From assembly GCA_963971285.1 (NCBI GenBank), contig OZ020244.1, positions 9,858,001 through 9,922,000 of the forward strand: a DNA stretch of 64,000 nt, written 5' to 3'. Positions 33,744 to 44,411 of this stretch are shown in pieces. Every line of letters begins with the position of its first letter. Positions within the stretch are counted from its first letter, which is position 1. A model generated the notes under the pieces. That model was not told where the DNA came from and searched no databases. It saw only the letters and a program-made list of their open reading frames with translations. Made by a program: the position numbers and the translations under genes. This DNA is from Astropecten irregularis (lineage: Eukaryota > Echinodermata > Asteroidea > Paxillosida > Astropectinidae).

Positions 33744-35826
33744 ATGAAGATCTTAGCTTTGGAAAAGACTGTTGCGGAAATGAAACAGAAAATCAAGAAG
33801 CTGGAGAGGCAAAATCTTCTTCTTCAAGAAGGTAATTAACCAAAAAAAGGAAGAATTGTTGAGTGCCCGCAGACAAATTAAAATAAAGGAAATCTTCAAT
33901 TGTAAAGGGACAATTTGTTGAATGATTAATTTGAGCTTCCCATGGATGGTAAACAATTAAATGTCAAATTTGTTTTATGGTAAAACGTGCTGAATTTACT
34001 ATTACTGCATTATTTCCAATGTTGGTTTGTGAAAGATTTTTCATTTTATTTGTCCTTGTAAATTGAAGGAACTAATTGTGGAATACTGGAATTCATTCAA
34101 TTTTAACTATTCTATTTGTTAGGGAACTTAACCATAATTATTTGGTCATGGTTTAACCTTGTAGTTTTTGTTCCCTTCACATAATAACAAATGCAGGCTT
34201 AGGTGACAGACTGTCAAAAGTCGTAGAGGATGCCCTTGCCAACTGTGGGAATGTTCATGCCACTTCAATCAACAGTACCGAGGTGTCAGCAGTGGCCAAC
34301 CATCCCAATGAACCAGAAGCAAAGGTATGTTGGTAATATTGGTTTGCTGTAGTTTTATTTTGCTAATTTATTTCATCATTTAGTATACTTCTGTTATGGT
34401 TTAAAACTTTAAATTGATGATTGACACTGTAATGCAAATTCCCAAGTTCCAAGACATTCTTTTGAATGATTTTTTTTTTCTGTGCCACACTGAGGGCAGA
34501 TTTTACACAGAACTGCCTTAAGGTACCATGCAGCTGATGTGTCGAGCTAGTTTCAGTTCATAAAGGGTCTAAAGGAACTAATTACTGGTCACTGCCAGTG
34601 CAATTTGTTGGACATTAAAACATTTGTAGTCTTTTTGGTGTAATGAAGAGAAATTATTACAAACCAGAGAACAAGAACACTAAGATTGATCTTAAATGTA
34701 AAATAAATGTTATTGCAAGGCAAAGTGTGAGGTCACAATACAAATCACTATAGTGATTCTGGCAGCTCATCTTCAGATTGATCTTAATGCTTCGTGAATC
34801 CAGCCCAGGTCATGAAAGGAGTGTCCTGAACTTGAGAAGATTTAGCATTAAACCTCTAAATGCACTTGAAAACTGGACAATCCTGGAAATATGGTGGACT
34901 GGTATTGGAAACTATGAATGAATAGATTATCAAATGCTTTATAAATCCTATATATTACATATTTTCTATTTATTTTCAACTTCTAGTCAGAAGACAAGCA
35001 GTTCATTTCATCGGCTATGCTACAACAAATACTTCGTGCGAAGGACATGGGCAAGATAACGTGTCAACTCATGACCTCCCTCTTCTCCCCCAAAGAGATG
35101 TCAACCTCCTTGGTGACAGGAAGAAGGTTGAAACCTGAGGACAAGGACAGACCTGTGCTTGACCAGGAGAAGGTCAACTACATTTTAGGTATTTTTAAAC
35201 AATGTTTGAAGCACAGATAAATTTATCTCAGCCATATTGAAGAAATAATGAATGTTTATTTTTCGCCGAATGGAATAGAACAGTCCGTCTGTCACCTCAT
35301 GAAATTATTTTAACCATTCTACGAATGTGAAAACATTCATTTTATATCATGTCCACATAAATCAATTGTCATCTAATTGGTTGACTGGTAATAATCTGGT
35401 ACTTCAAAGTTCTACTTTTTGACTACGGCAGTCAATTTATTCGCGTTTTATTCACCTCCGCCATGTTACAGATAATGTGGTGACATGTGATCAAAATCTA
35501 CCAATCAGGGGAATGGGATTCATGAAGGCATGATATAATCAAAACTATTATATACATCATTCAAAAATCCTTGTCATTAGACTGGTGAAACATGTGTCTT
35601 GTGTGATACTTCATTCTTTTGAACTCAATCTTAACATTTTTCCCAAAATAAAGCTCATCACACATTTTTTGTTTTGTTTGTTTTTGTTTTCAATTTTATA
35701 GCCACTGTTCTGCAAAGGTTTCCTTGTGCACAACCCTCCGAAGTGCGGTCCAAAATGGCCCAGAAGTGTAAAGATATGAGGGCTTCTCAAAAGAGACAAG
35801 CCGCCGCTGCCACCTTGGACAACTAG
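33744..35826 (+). CDS. BEN-domain protein, four coding exons
   Basis: Coding exons 33744-33831, 34197-34324, 34987-35188 and 35702-35826 join with phases 1, 0 and 1 into an unbroken 180-codon frame; all three introns are GT...AG and the first exon has an acceptor before it. Exon 1 encodes a coiled coil (MKILALEKTVAEMKQKIKKL). Exons 3-4 encode a BEN domain: LRAKDMGKITCQLMTSLFSP, then SLVTGRR, LDQEKVNYI, and after the splice LQRFPCA...KMAQKCKDMR. BEN domains bind DNA and proteins in chromatin regulators and occur in some DNA viruses. The gene lies inside the Polinton, where integrase or packaging genes would be expected. Its spliced structure contrasts with the intronless neighbours and suggests capture from the host or an unrecognised nested element. 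It has no visible lesion. Confidence 0.72.
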
Positions 35827-35984
35827 CTATGCAGCCATCTTTATTTGTCTGTAGTCATCCTTATCAACTGTTTTCTGATATTGTTATTTTTAATAAATTT
35901 ATCTATGAATTTTCCATTGTGGAAAATTTTTGTACTGCACTATTTTGGATTGTATGGCGATTTCTTTTTAATGTTGGTTACACT

Positions 35985-36575
35985 ATGTGTATGTTCACAC
36001 TGTGATCTCTGTATGGTTACACTATGGGGACACTGTGATCTCTGTATGGTCACACTATGGGGACACTGTGATTGCTGTATGGTCACACTGTGGGGACACT
36101 GTGATTGCTGTATGGTCACACTGTGATACACTGATATCAGTATGGTCACACGTTGGGGACACTATGATCTCTGTATGACCACACTATGGGGACACTGTGA
36201 TCTCTGTATGACCACACTATGGGGACACTGTGATCTCAGTGTGGTCTTACTGTGGGGACACTATGATCTCTGTGTGGCCACACTGTGGGGACACTATGAT
36301 CTCTGTATGACCACACTATGGGGACACTGTGATCTCAGTATGGTCACACTGTGGGGACACTATGATCTCTGTGTGGCCACACTGTGGGGACACTATGATC
36401 TCTGTATGACCACACTATGGGGACACTGTGATCTCAGTGTGGTCACACTGTGGGGACACTATGATCTCTGTATGGCCACACTGTAGGGACACTATGATCT
36501 CTGTATGGGGACGCTGTGATCTCTGTGTGGTCACACTGTGGGAACACTATGATCTTCGTATGGTCACACTGTTGA
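35985..36575 (+). repeat. 33-bp minisatellite rich in CACTGTG/CACTATG
   Basis: About eighteen units of CACTATGGGGACACTGTGAT followed by CTCTGTATGGTCA, beginning about 160 bases after the BEN stop codon. Since 33 is a multiple of three, open frames run through it on both strands; they are repeats, not genes. Beyond 36575 the same words persist in disordered form to about 36750. Confidence 0.9.
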
Positions 36576-37990
36576 GACATTATGTGTTCAGTATATGAAC
36601 ACAGTGTGTTCACACTGTGATGACACTATGCTTTTGTTCCAAATTCATAGTGTCACACACAGAGAACACAGTGTGTTCACATAGTGGTCGCACATTATGG
36701 CCACCATGTGAACTCTGTGTGTTCAGACAGAGGTTTCACACTGTGGTGACTAGGGGGAATTTTCATAAGGGCAAGCTCATTTTCAAGGCAGCATGAACAT
36801 GACGGGGTAGAGGATGTGACAAATCTTTTCCCAAAACGAATTATTTTTCGAATTATTTGTCATTATTGAGATATTGAGGCCTATTATGCAGCTAACAAAA
36901 ATGAAAAATTACAAATTCAGTTTTAAAATTCAATTGAGCCTATCACTCGGCTTTCTTAAGACACGTCATAGGCTGATAAGAGAAACACAATAGGCCTAAG
37001 ATTTGGAGTAAAGAAACTTATACCATAAAGCAGCTGTGGCAGTAAAATAGTGTAATTATCTTTAATCTTTTGTAATCTTCCCATAATATCCCATGATATG
37101 GAAAAGGTAAAGGGTGTATAGTGTGTAGACCAGGCATGCCGGGAAAACGGTAGGCTAGCCGAAGCCGTAGGGCCGACTAATCTCATAACAATTACTTTTA
37201 AGAAAACTCCAATACAACTTCACCTGCCAAATTTTGTCGTATATTACCTTCATCACAAGGTGTATCAATTTGGCATAGTACTGGTACATATGTACCTCGT
37301 ATGGCCCTCCACAACATTCATCCTTGCTGAAAAAAATCCTTTGCACAAATTTTCACATTATGTATGAAGTGTTGTTTTTCGGAATTGTAAGCAGGAACTG
37401 TAAGAAAACAAGTGGACACAGGTGATTCATCATCGTATTTTTTTTAAAGGCGTATCGATATACAATCTTCAAGCAAGAGAAAAATATTCATACTTTAAAT
37501 TTTGGGTAAAAGGAGACATTATTTTGTAGATACCACAAAAGGTATAATTTTAGGGACCGCAATGATACTTCTCGCCAAACCACATAATGAATTGCGAGCC
37601 ACATTTTACGAAAAGATTAAAATGAAAGCATTGTTGTCTAACCATGGAATATTCTCAGAATTAAAATCAAAAATCAAAATGCAACAAGAATCATAAACAT
37701 TGGTTCGATAAAAGTAGAGTTATGATGATTTGAATTTTTAAGCGAAACACATAGTTCTTTGCAGTTCATTTACCCTGCCTCGGTCTTCTTCAGTTAAGCC
37801 ACATAATAACCAGTGTCACACACTGAGCAAAGCCACATAATGAACGGAAGATGTTGCAAAATCCACACATTAACCAAAATAATGGTTATTATGTGGCTCT
37901 CCCTACACGGTGCACAGCCACATAATGAATTAGTTTGTACACGTATATATTGGCGCGGAAAACCCTCCCCCTCCCCCTCCCCCTCCCCTT
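36576..37990. other. Polinton interior without recognised gene
   Basis: A/T-rich DNA with degenerate minisatellite at its left end and a CCCTCC run at 37965-37988. The longest plus frame (37502-37696) starts only with TTG and has no domain. Nothing resembling integrase or ATPase was seen. Confidence 0.5.
37796..37902. repeat. Inverted repeat of AGCCACATAATAACCA
   Basis: AGCCACATAATAACCA at about 37797-37812 is mirrored by TGGTTATTATGTGGCT at about 37883-37900, with a 70-base spacer. Further direct copies of CCACATAATGAA occur near 37579, 37834 and 37918. Possibly a small hairpin-forming insertion; its nature is unknown. Confidence 0.5.
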
Positions 37991-38042
37991 CTAAAATATT
38001 TCCATTTCTTTCCATTTGGTGATTAACCATCCAGGAGACAAT

Positions 38043-38423
38043 ATGAATAATATTTCCGTAGTCGACCCCCATGTTTGTCACAGGTGCGACAAAGGTTTTG
38101 GATCGAGATATAACCTTCGGAGAGATAAGCAGAATGAGCAAGTCGATAAGCAGAATGAGCAAGTCGATAAGCAGAATGAGGAAAATGAGCAAGCCTATAA
38201 GCAAAATGAGCAAGTCGGTAAGCAACTTGAGCAAGTCGGTAAGCAAGATGAGCAAAATGAGTATGTCGATGAGCACAATGAGCAAGTCGATAAGCAGAAT
38301 GAGCAAGCCGATAAGCAAAATGAGCAAGTCAGTAAGCAACTTGAGGAGGTCAATGAGCAAGTCGACGAATCAGTGAGAATATATATTCTAAAATATTTCC
38401 ATTTCTTTCCATTTGGTGATTAA
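38043..38423 (+). CDS. Chimeric ORF: zinc-finger N-terminus fused to heptad minisatellite
   Basis: ATG 38043 starts like the TIR zinc-finger gene (MNNISVV, CHRCDKGFGSRYNLRR), then switches directly into a 21-bp repeat encoding seven-residue units (DKQNEQV, GKQLEQV) for about 80 residues, ending at 38423. The finger keeps both cysteines but loses both histidines. The heptad period could form a coiled coil. The full gene copy follows immediately downstream, so this is a partial duplication upstream of it. The frame is open over 126 codons, but expression is unproven and a repeat accident is equally possible. Confidence 0.35.
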   Translation: MNNISVVDPHVCHRCDKGFGSRYNLRRDKQNEQVDKQNEQVDKQNEENEQAYKQNEQVGKQLEQVGKQDEQNEYVDEHNEQVDKQNEQADKQNEQVSKQLEEVNEQVDESVRIYILKYFHFFPFGD

Positions 38424-38439
38424 CCATCCAGGAGACAAT

Positions 38440-39210
38440 ATGAATAATATTTCCGTAGTCAACCCCCATGTTTGTCACAGGTGCGACAAAGGTTTTGGAT
38501 CGAGATATAACCTTCGGAGACATGCAGCAAATGCACACGCCGCATGCGCAGATCAATCGAAAATGGATGAAGTTGATGATGACCTAGAAATTAGCGCTAT
38601 TCGATCTGAAAAGTTTGGCGCAGTTAACTATGAACCCGAATTTAAAAAGCGCAGATTTCAAGATTCGGAAACAGAAAGCTGTGAAAGTGAGTCTCCGCAG
38701 TCTGACAACGAAAAGTCAGAGGAAAGTGATTCGGAATCCGAAACGGAAGAGGAAAATGGCGACTCATCGGATGAAGAAAATGACGATATAACGGATGAAG
38801 CTGAGTCTAGTCCTGAATTGGAGGACAATGCTGCTTATTAAGACTGGTTGGAAGAAGCCAAAGAAGCTACTGAAGAGATGTGGAGTGAAAAATATGAAAA
38901 GTATCTCAACGGGGACATGGACGAAGATCGAGCCAAAGAAAAGGCCAGCAGGAAGACCGTCTGGGCAGTCAAGAAAATCTTCTTCAACAACTACAAGGAT
39001 TTTTTGTCAAGTTACCTGCATCTGAAAGATAATGATGCTCATCAAGATATCGTGGATGATCTCGAAGAAAAAGTAGATAAAGGCATGAGCCTTAACAAAG
39101 CCTTGAACAGAGTACTGCCTAAACACCAGGCCAAATTTGACGGGCTGTTCCAACACAAGATGAAGAGGAGGATAACCAGGAAGACAGTGATGAATAAATA
39201 CGATAAATAG
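38440..39210 (+). pseudogene. C2H2 zinc-finger acidic protein, broken right copy
   Basis: Same gene as 15183-15938 in the opposite arm. The C2H2 finger is complete (CHRCDKGF, RRHAANAH), but a C-to-T change turns a glutamine codon into TAA at 38839-38841, after 133 codons, and a 2-bp insertion near 39152 shifts the C-terminus. The two TIR copies have therefore diverged, and the left one is the functional candidate. Confidence 0.75.
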
Positions 39211-39756
39211 ATCGAGGCTTCAAGTTTGAAACAGACTATATTAGCCTTTAACTTTAAAAATAATAATCTAGCACTTGATATTAATCATGTTTACCTCCGT
39301 TGCCCACTCCGCATTTAATAGGCCTAAACTAAATTGTATTTCAAAACCGTGGTAAATAAAACAGAGTCCGTTGTTTTGATGTATCTTAGAGTTTTACGTT
39401 TAAAGCTTATTAATTTCATTTCATTTTATTTACTTACCGGTAGCTAGACCCAGTAACTGGTGCGCTGAACTCCCTTTGTTTAATTTTGGGGTTAGAGTTT
39501 CTTTATTAATAATATTATAATTTGTTTTCCAATTACGAGAATGTTTTTGAAATAAACTGGCATAACGAACAGTATGCAGTATTATTAAAATGAGAAAAAA
39601 GTTTCGTGGAGTCAACTACGTAGTGCAGTTTATGTTTTGTGTATACGTAGGCTGCAGATGTTTCCCAATCTACTGAGCGCAATGGGGAGGTGGGAAGGGC
39701 AAGGGGAGGGGGAGTAACAGGTCCGAACAGGACCACCGAATGAATGGGCAATCCCG

Positions 39757-39996
39757 ATGAGTCATCGTGTTGTGACGTCAGTTACCCGTCCTCCCGTAAA
39801 CAACTCAGTGCACATTCAACGGAAGGGGTACTCCTATTCCGATCTTGTGCTGGTCAGCGGTCATTGCCATAGTGGAACTGGGTATATCCTGAAGTGGGTT
39901 GTACCATTCGTCAGGAGAGTATGGTACTCAAAGCAGTCTCCAAGATGGTTTGAATATGGTTCACTACATGTACAAAGGAATAACTCTATGCAATAG
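39757..39996 (+). CDS. Small hypothetical protein in right TIR
   Basis: 79-residue ORF with the same predicted sequence as that at 14385-14624 in the left arm. No domain recognised. The TIR copies of the larger gene have diverged while this one has not, which is slight support for constraint; chance is possible for so short a frame. Confidence 0.35.
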   Translation: MSHRVVTSVTRPPVNNSVHIQRKGYSYSDLVLVSGHCHSGTGYILKWVVPFVRRVWYSKQSPRWFEYGSLHVQRNNSMQ

Positions 39997-41038
39997 AAAA
40001 GCAGACCACACATACCATGGATGTATAGCTATCACTTCTTTTTCGCTACCAATTACTCGATCTTAAACAGACACCGGATGCACAGATGTTTGACCTATTT
40101 CTCACTCTTCGTAGATGTTTGATAACACTATCGAGTACGACACTTGCATATTATAAGGCACACCAAGTTCGGATGTGGCTCATTTTTCGACCACTCAATG
40201 GGCTGTGTTTCCTCATAGTACAGCATATCCGGTATTGTATTCATTATCATTATTGAAGTAATTTGAGGTAAAATATATTCCGTACAACTTGAGTGAGAGC
40301 ATAAATCCCCTTGTTATGGAAATGCACGATTGGCAGCGTATTCGATTTAAAGGTAGCATCATACTAATTGCCAGCATACCGAAACTGAAATCTTCACAGA
40401 TTTACATATAACTTGAATGATATAAAGATGGTGGGGACATACCGTTAAAATTGCTGTATTTATCCAGAAAATGTGTGTAAAACCAGTGACCAATATTATT
40501 TTTTTGATCCTCAACGATACTTTTAATTTTTCGGGAATTTAACCCAACCAATCAGAACCGCATTTACGTCATCGAATCAAAATAATTAACCAATCAGAAC
40601 GTGAGACTTAACATTGCGAGTCTTAACTTGTCCTCGTCTGCCCTTTGTTCAGATCGGACATGTCCCATCTCGTCCGTGACGTCACCACAACCTCCCCTCT
40701 TTTGTCAACTTGTCCCATCTTGTCCGTGACGTCACCACAACCACGGATATCTCTTCCATCTCATCTAGCCACTCCTCCATTACTACACACCAACCACCTC
40801 CTCCTATCCCTCCTCCATCACAGCCTCAGCCACCACCAACACCAACACTCCCTCCCTCCTCCTCCACATCCTTCCTCCCTCCTCCTCAAAAAGGCCTCTT
40901 TCCGCCTCATCCTCCTCCTCAAATGGCCTCTTTCCGCCTCATCCTCCTCCTCAAATGGCCTCTTTCCGCCTCATCCTCCTCCTCAAATGGCCTCTTTCCG
41001 CCTCAAAAATAGGCGCGAGATGTCCCTCACATACTACT

Positions 41039-42034
41039 TACATCTTACTTGTTGGTGACCAGTTTTCCAAATGGATGGAAGCCTATGCAATCCTTGACCA
41101 GAAAGCAGAGACAATTGCCCACAAGATAGTCTATGATTTCATTTCGCGATTCGGTGCCCCGCTTGATTTGCATTCTGATCAAGGCAGAAACTACGAGTCG
41201 AACTTATTGCAAATTCACAAGACAAGAACAACGCCATATCAACGGTCAAGCTGAAAAGTTTAACCAAGTTCTGGTTAATATCATTTCCGCTTACGTTGAC
41301 GACAACCAGAAGAACTGGGATGCCAGCACGAGACGACTAGATACTCCCCAAATATGCTAATGTTGGGTCGTGAGACACACGCCCCAATTGACCTTGTGTT
41401 TGGTAGTCCACCGGAAGAACAACCCCCGACTGAATGTGAGTACGTCATCGCCCAAAAGGAGAGAATGACTCGAGTGCACCAGATAGTTCGTGATCACATC
41501 TGTCAAGCCAGTCAACGTCAAAAACGGGACTACGACACCAGACTTTCATATCACAACTATGCCGTTGGTGATCTTGTGTACGCGATGGACAGTGCTTGAG
41601 TGCCAGGTCTTTCCCCTAAACTGAACAAAGCCAAATGGAAGGGACCCTGTATCATTCAGCGCAATCTGAGTGATTTGCTGTTTGAGATTGGTTCGAGTCA
41701 GCGAAGAAAATTAAAATTCCTCCATCACGATCGACTGAAACGGTACCGCAGCGATGATGGTCCCCCGTGGATGAGGACCATGCAAGAAACTTTGCTGAGG
41801 AAAGCTGCTCCGTCCCAGGAACCGCCCACCTCACCTACCCCCGAGGCGCAGACCCACAGTTCACCCGTCCCAACAGCTGGTGCTCATACACCGAGCACTA
41901 CACCGAACACTGCACCGAGCACTGCAGTGACAGCCCTCTCTCCACCCATTACTGAAGCCCCAACGACTTCCGGTAATCGGAGAAGTTCCCGCACCAGACG
42001 GCGACCAGGAAGACTGACTGATTTATCCACGTGA
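41039..42034 (+). pseudogene. Gypsy A pol, second part (integrase core and C-terminus)
   Basis: The target duplication re-reads YI and the integrase continues (LLVGDQFSKWMEAYAI). The second catalytic D is in LHSDQGRNY; the third (E in GQAEKFNQ) lies in another frame after a frameshift near 41222. A further frameshift near 41345 and a TGA at 41597-41599 follow; then the SH3-like region (KWKGPCIIQR) and a Pro/Thr-rich tail end at 42034. Together with 9821-13370 this completes the Gypsy A polyprotein. It is clearly dead even without the Polinton. Confidence 0.9.
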
Positions 42035-42387
42035 ACAATCCGTTCCGCGTCCGCCACACTGGACAATCATTTACATGTGGTGATTCAGTTTACGCGTTAT
42101 ATTCCTTTTATTCTTCTTTCATTTTCTAGACCATAGTTTTAGATTTAATGTTCGTAGTGCGTAGCCCAAAATGTGACAATTGACTCGACCATTCGCCCAT
42201 TCAGTTTGAACCTCATGAACTCTAGAAATTGCTGATGTTTCCGTGAACTGATGATCAACAGTGAACTGTTGCCCGCGTTTCTTCTTCTTATGAACTTTAT
42301 TGAACTCTTATTGAACTTTAATCTGATATTGTGTATTTTTGCTCTCCGTGTACGACGAGGACGTCGTATATTCTAGGGGGGGGATAG
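42035..42387 (+). other. Gypsy A 3' untranslated region and polypurine tract
   Basis: About 350 bases between the pol stop and the 3' LTR. It ends with a run of eight G (42376-42383) four bases before the LTR start TGTTGTGAACC, the expected polypurine tract. Nothing else recognisable. Confidence 0.75.
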
Positions 42388-44411
42388 TGTTGTGAACCTT
42401 GCCTGGACCGATTTCGGAACACCGAAGCACTAGCGCCCTCTATAATTGTGTCCTTTCTGTACACGTGATCATTTCCCATTGATTATCTATTATATGCTAT
42501 TGACCATGTTATTGGGCCGTATGCATAAAAAGTAGCAATTGCTTTTTCTAGCCTTTTACTTGAATCCGTATGCATAAAAATAAGCCATTGCTTGCAAGCT
42601 TAAGCTTTAGCTAGCAAGCACAAGCAATTGCTTGCGGGCAGCAATTGCTCAACAATTTTTTGAAGCTCCGTCGTACCAGCTTGAGCTCTTGCTTTATCAT
42701 GATGTTTGCATTTAATCATCCTGTTCATGATCGTAAGAGAAACCCCGAAGTTGTACAGGAATAGAATAAATCGAGAAGAAATTATAGCTCCAGCGACCTA
42801 TCGGAATTATTCCATTTGTGTTTTGTTTTCGCTCTTGTCTTCATTTATTTTTCATCCATCCTTTTGCCAATACTGGTCATGATCGTGGTCTTTTCCTGCT
42901 GCAGAGCACGTATGAGTGTTTTGCATTCTGTACTGATCACCTCCCCACATGTTACATATTACGTAATCCGCCTTTGTACTCCCATGAATGGTTTTTGCGC
43001 CGTCCTGGCATCCTTATTGTTGAAACCTCAAGCAATTGCTTGTTGAAAGCAAGTAAAAGGTTTAAGCAGAAGCAAAAGTTTATGCATGCGGATTTAAGCA
43101 ATTGCTTAAGCTTGATCTTTTGCCTGATAAAGCAATTGCTTGTGCTGCAATTGCTACTTTTTATGCATACGGCCCATTGACCAAATTACTGATCAGTGTA
43201 ATTGCTAAGCTAAGCTATTTCTGGCCCTCAAGACCCTTGCAATGCCGCGTGACACGATCGTCCGAGATTGCGCCATATCTTGCATATGCAATATTCCCCA
43301 GAAGCTGATGCTGCGTCATGCATAATTCAGAGCCACAGCGAGCGATCACGCAAATCCCCCCCCCCCTAGCTCCACGATGAAAGTGCTCTGTGGGACTATT
43401 TTGCTCACATTTCTCTCGGAGTTCACCACTTCGCTCCCGAAGTGGTTGGCCGTGTAGGCTCCGAAAGGCGACCGCCTACAGTCACCGTGACTGACCCGCT
43501 AAGTTCCCCAGTGCACTCTCGTTGACCACCCTTGATGCCGCATGCGAGCACGCAAGCCCCTGCAATGCCTTGTACACAGTGCTAGATTATGTGCACATCG
43601 ATCAGAGCTTCTAGCGCGAAGTTGTGCCAAATAAGGAGATAGAAGTTGTTGGGTAACATGCTTTTGCACATGTCCCGCGACATGCTTTGCACCTGTCCCG
43701 ACATCCTTTGCACATTGTCCCGACATGCTTATGCACACGTTTGCACACGTCCCGCCATGCTTTTGCAAACGTTCCTACCGCCTTAGGCTATGGATACTTC
43801 ACCGTGCTGCTTTAATTCCCATTGGCTAAGGTGTATATTCTTCCTTATGTTTTATTCATTCTTAGACCCAGGATTCTCGATATAAGTCGAGCTTATCCTA
43901 AGATTCAATGTTCATTCGTTGATGAGCACCGGTTCCGATCAAAGCTAGCAATACCCGTACCGTACGTTATTCCAATAGAGCAGTGCTTCGTCGTGTCTAT
44001 TGGTCCACAAGCAATGCTGTGTTGTGCCTTCGATCGTAAGCATTGACTTGCATGTTGTAAAGTATACCCCCGTATACTTCCCTGCGTCCTGAGTTATTGG
44101 TATCCCCGTACCATGCCACGTACGTACCACGTGTACCCGAATGGTGTATGTGCGGCTATCATGAGATGCGTGACCTTGGGTTAGCTATGCTGAGATTGAC
44201 CGGCTCTCCAGTGTAAACTGATCAAGGTTTCACCGTATACAATCCCGTATACTCTGTCCATGTGCTTATATGTCATGTTCTGTGATTACAGATAGAGAAT
44301 GTTAATAAACCAACTCAGTCATATTTTGTCATGAAGTTACTGTCTTCCGTATTACATATATTATTTGCGTGTCTGTAGTTGAGTCAAACCTCAATGGTTA
44401 GGTACGCAACA
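42388..44411 (+). repeat. Gypsy A 3' LTR carrying a MITE
   Basis: Starts TGTTGTGAACC and ends TACGCAACA. From 43287 onward it matches 7186-8377; the first 900 bases contain a 662-bp MITE. Without the MITE the LTR is about 1.36 kb. Flanking GTACT after 44411 may be one half of the Gypsy A target duplication; the other half is outside the window. Confidence 0.9.
42514..43175. mobile_element. MITE with 29-bp perfect TIRs, Harbinger-like
   Basis: The ends begin GGGCCGTATGCATAAAA and are perfect inverted copies over 29 bp, flanked by ATT on both sides (42511-42513, 43176-43178). A three-base duplication with GGGCC ends fits PIF/Harbinger. The interior has many copies of the palindrome GCAATTGC and of AAGCAATTGCTT near both ends. 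The open frames inside encode no transposase I can recognise, so it is non-autonomous. Confidence 0.82.

Larger units (their letters stand above)
13371..41038. mobile_element. Polinton/Maverick element, 27.7 kb with nested Gypsy B
   Basis: The ends are inverted copies (AGTAGTATGTGAGGG... and its reverse complement ending at 41038), flanked by the 6-bp TSD TACATC. TIRs are about 2.8 kb, longer than commonly described. Internal genes match families that recur in animal Polintons: TFIIB-like, capsid-type, several small membrane proteins and the N-terminal part of a protein-primed PolB. Gypsy B accounts for 5.8 kb and minisatellites for roughly 4 kb. No integrase, packaging ATPase, adenain-type protease or PolB catalytic motifs were found, so it is probably non-autonomous or decayed. 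Confidence 0.9.
38230..41038 (-). repeat. Polinton right terminal inverted repeat
   Basis: Reverse complement of the left arm (13371-16210). It contains the second zinc-finger gene copy, the second 79-residue ORF, the CRE/CCAAT cluster (about 40540-40740) and the subterminal repeats, ending CATACTACT at 41038. The inner limit lies within minisatellite and is approximate. Confidence 0.88.
7186..44411 (+). mobile_element. Ty3/Gypsy retrotransposon A, interrupted by three insertions
   Basis: Direct LTRs start TGTTG and end CAACA. The 5' copy ends at 8377 and the 3' copy spans 42388-44411. The internal part carries gag, protease, RT, RNase H and integrase in Gypsy order. It is broken by BEL in the 5' LTR, by the Polinton 13371-41038 in the integrase, and by a MITE 42514-43175 in the 3' LTR. 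Removing these gives an element whose visible part is about 8 kb. Frames carry several stops and frameshifts, so it is dead. Confidence 0.92.

Noticed and set aside
35845-36486. Open frames across the 33-bp minisatellite (GHYDLCMTTLW units)
   Set aside because: The period is a multiple of three and all frames are equally open on both strands; no start context or domain.
37502-37696. 64-residue ORF in the Polinton right interior
   Set aside because: It begins with TTG, has no ATG of useful length and no recognisable domain or promoter motif.
19974-41038. Search for Polinton integrase, packaging ATPase, adenain-type protease and YGDTD polymerase motif
   Set aside because: None was seen in any frame I could follow; the only DDE integrase motifs in this span belong to Gypsy B.
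42816-43308. Hydrophobic frames inside the LTR MITE
   Set aside because: Overlapping in several frames, no transposase motifs; more likely chance frames in the MITE interior.
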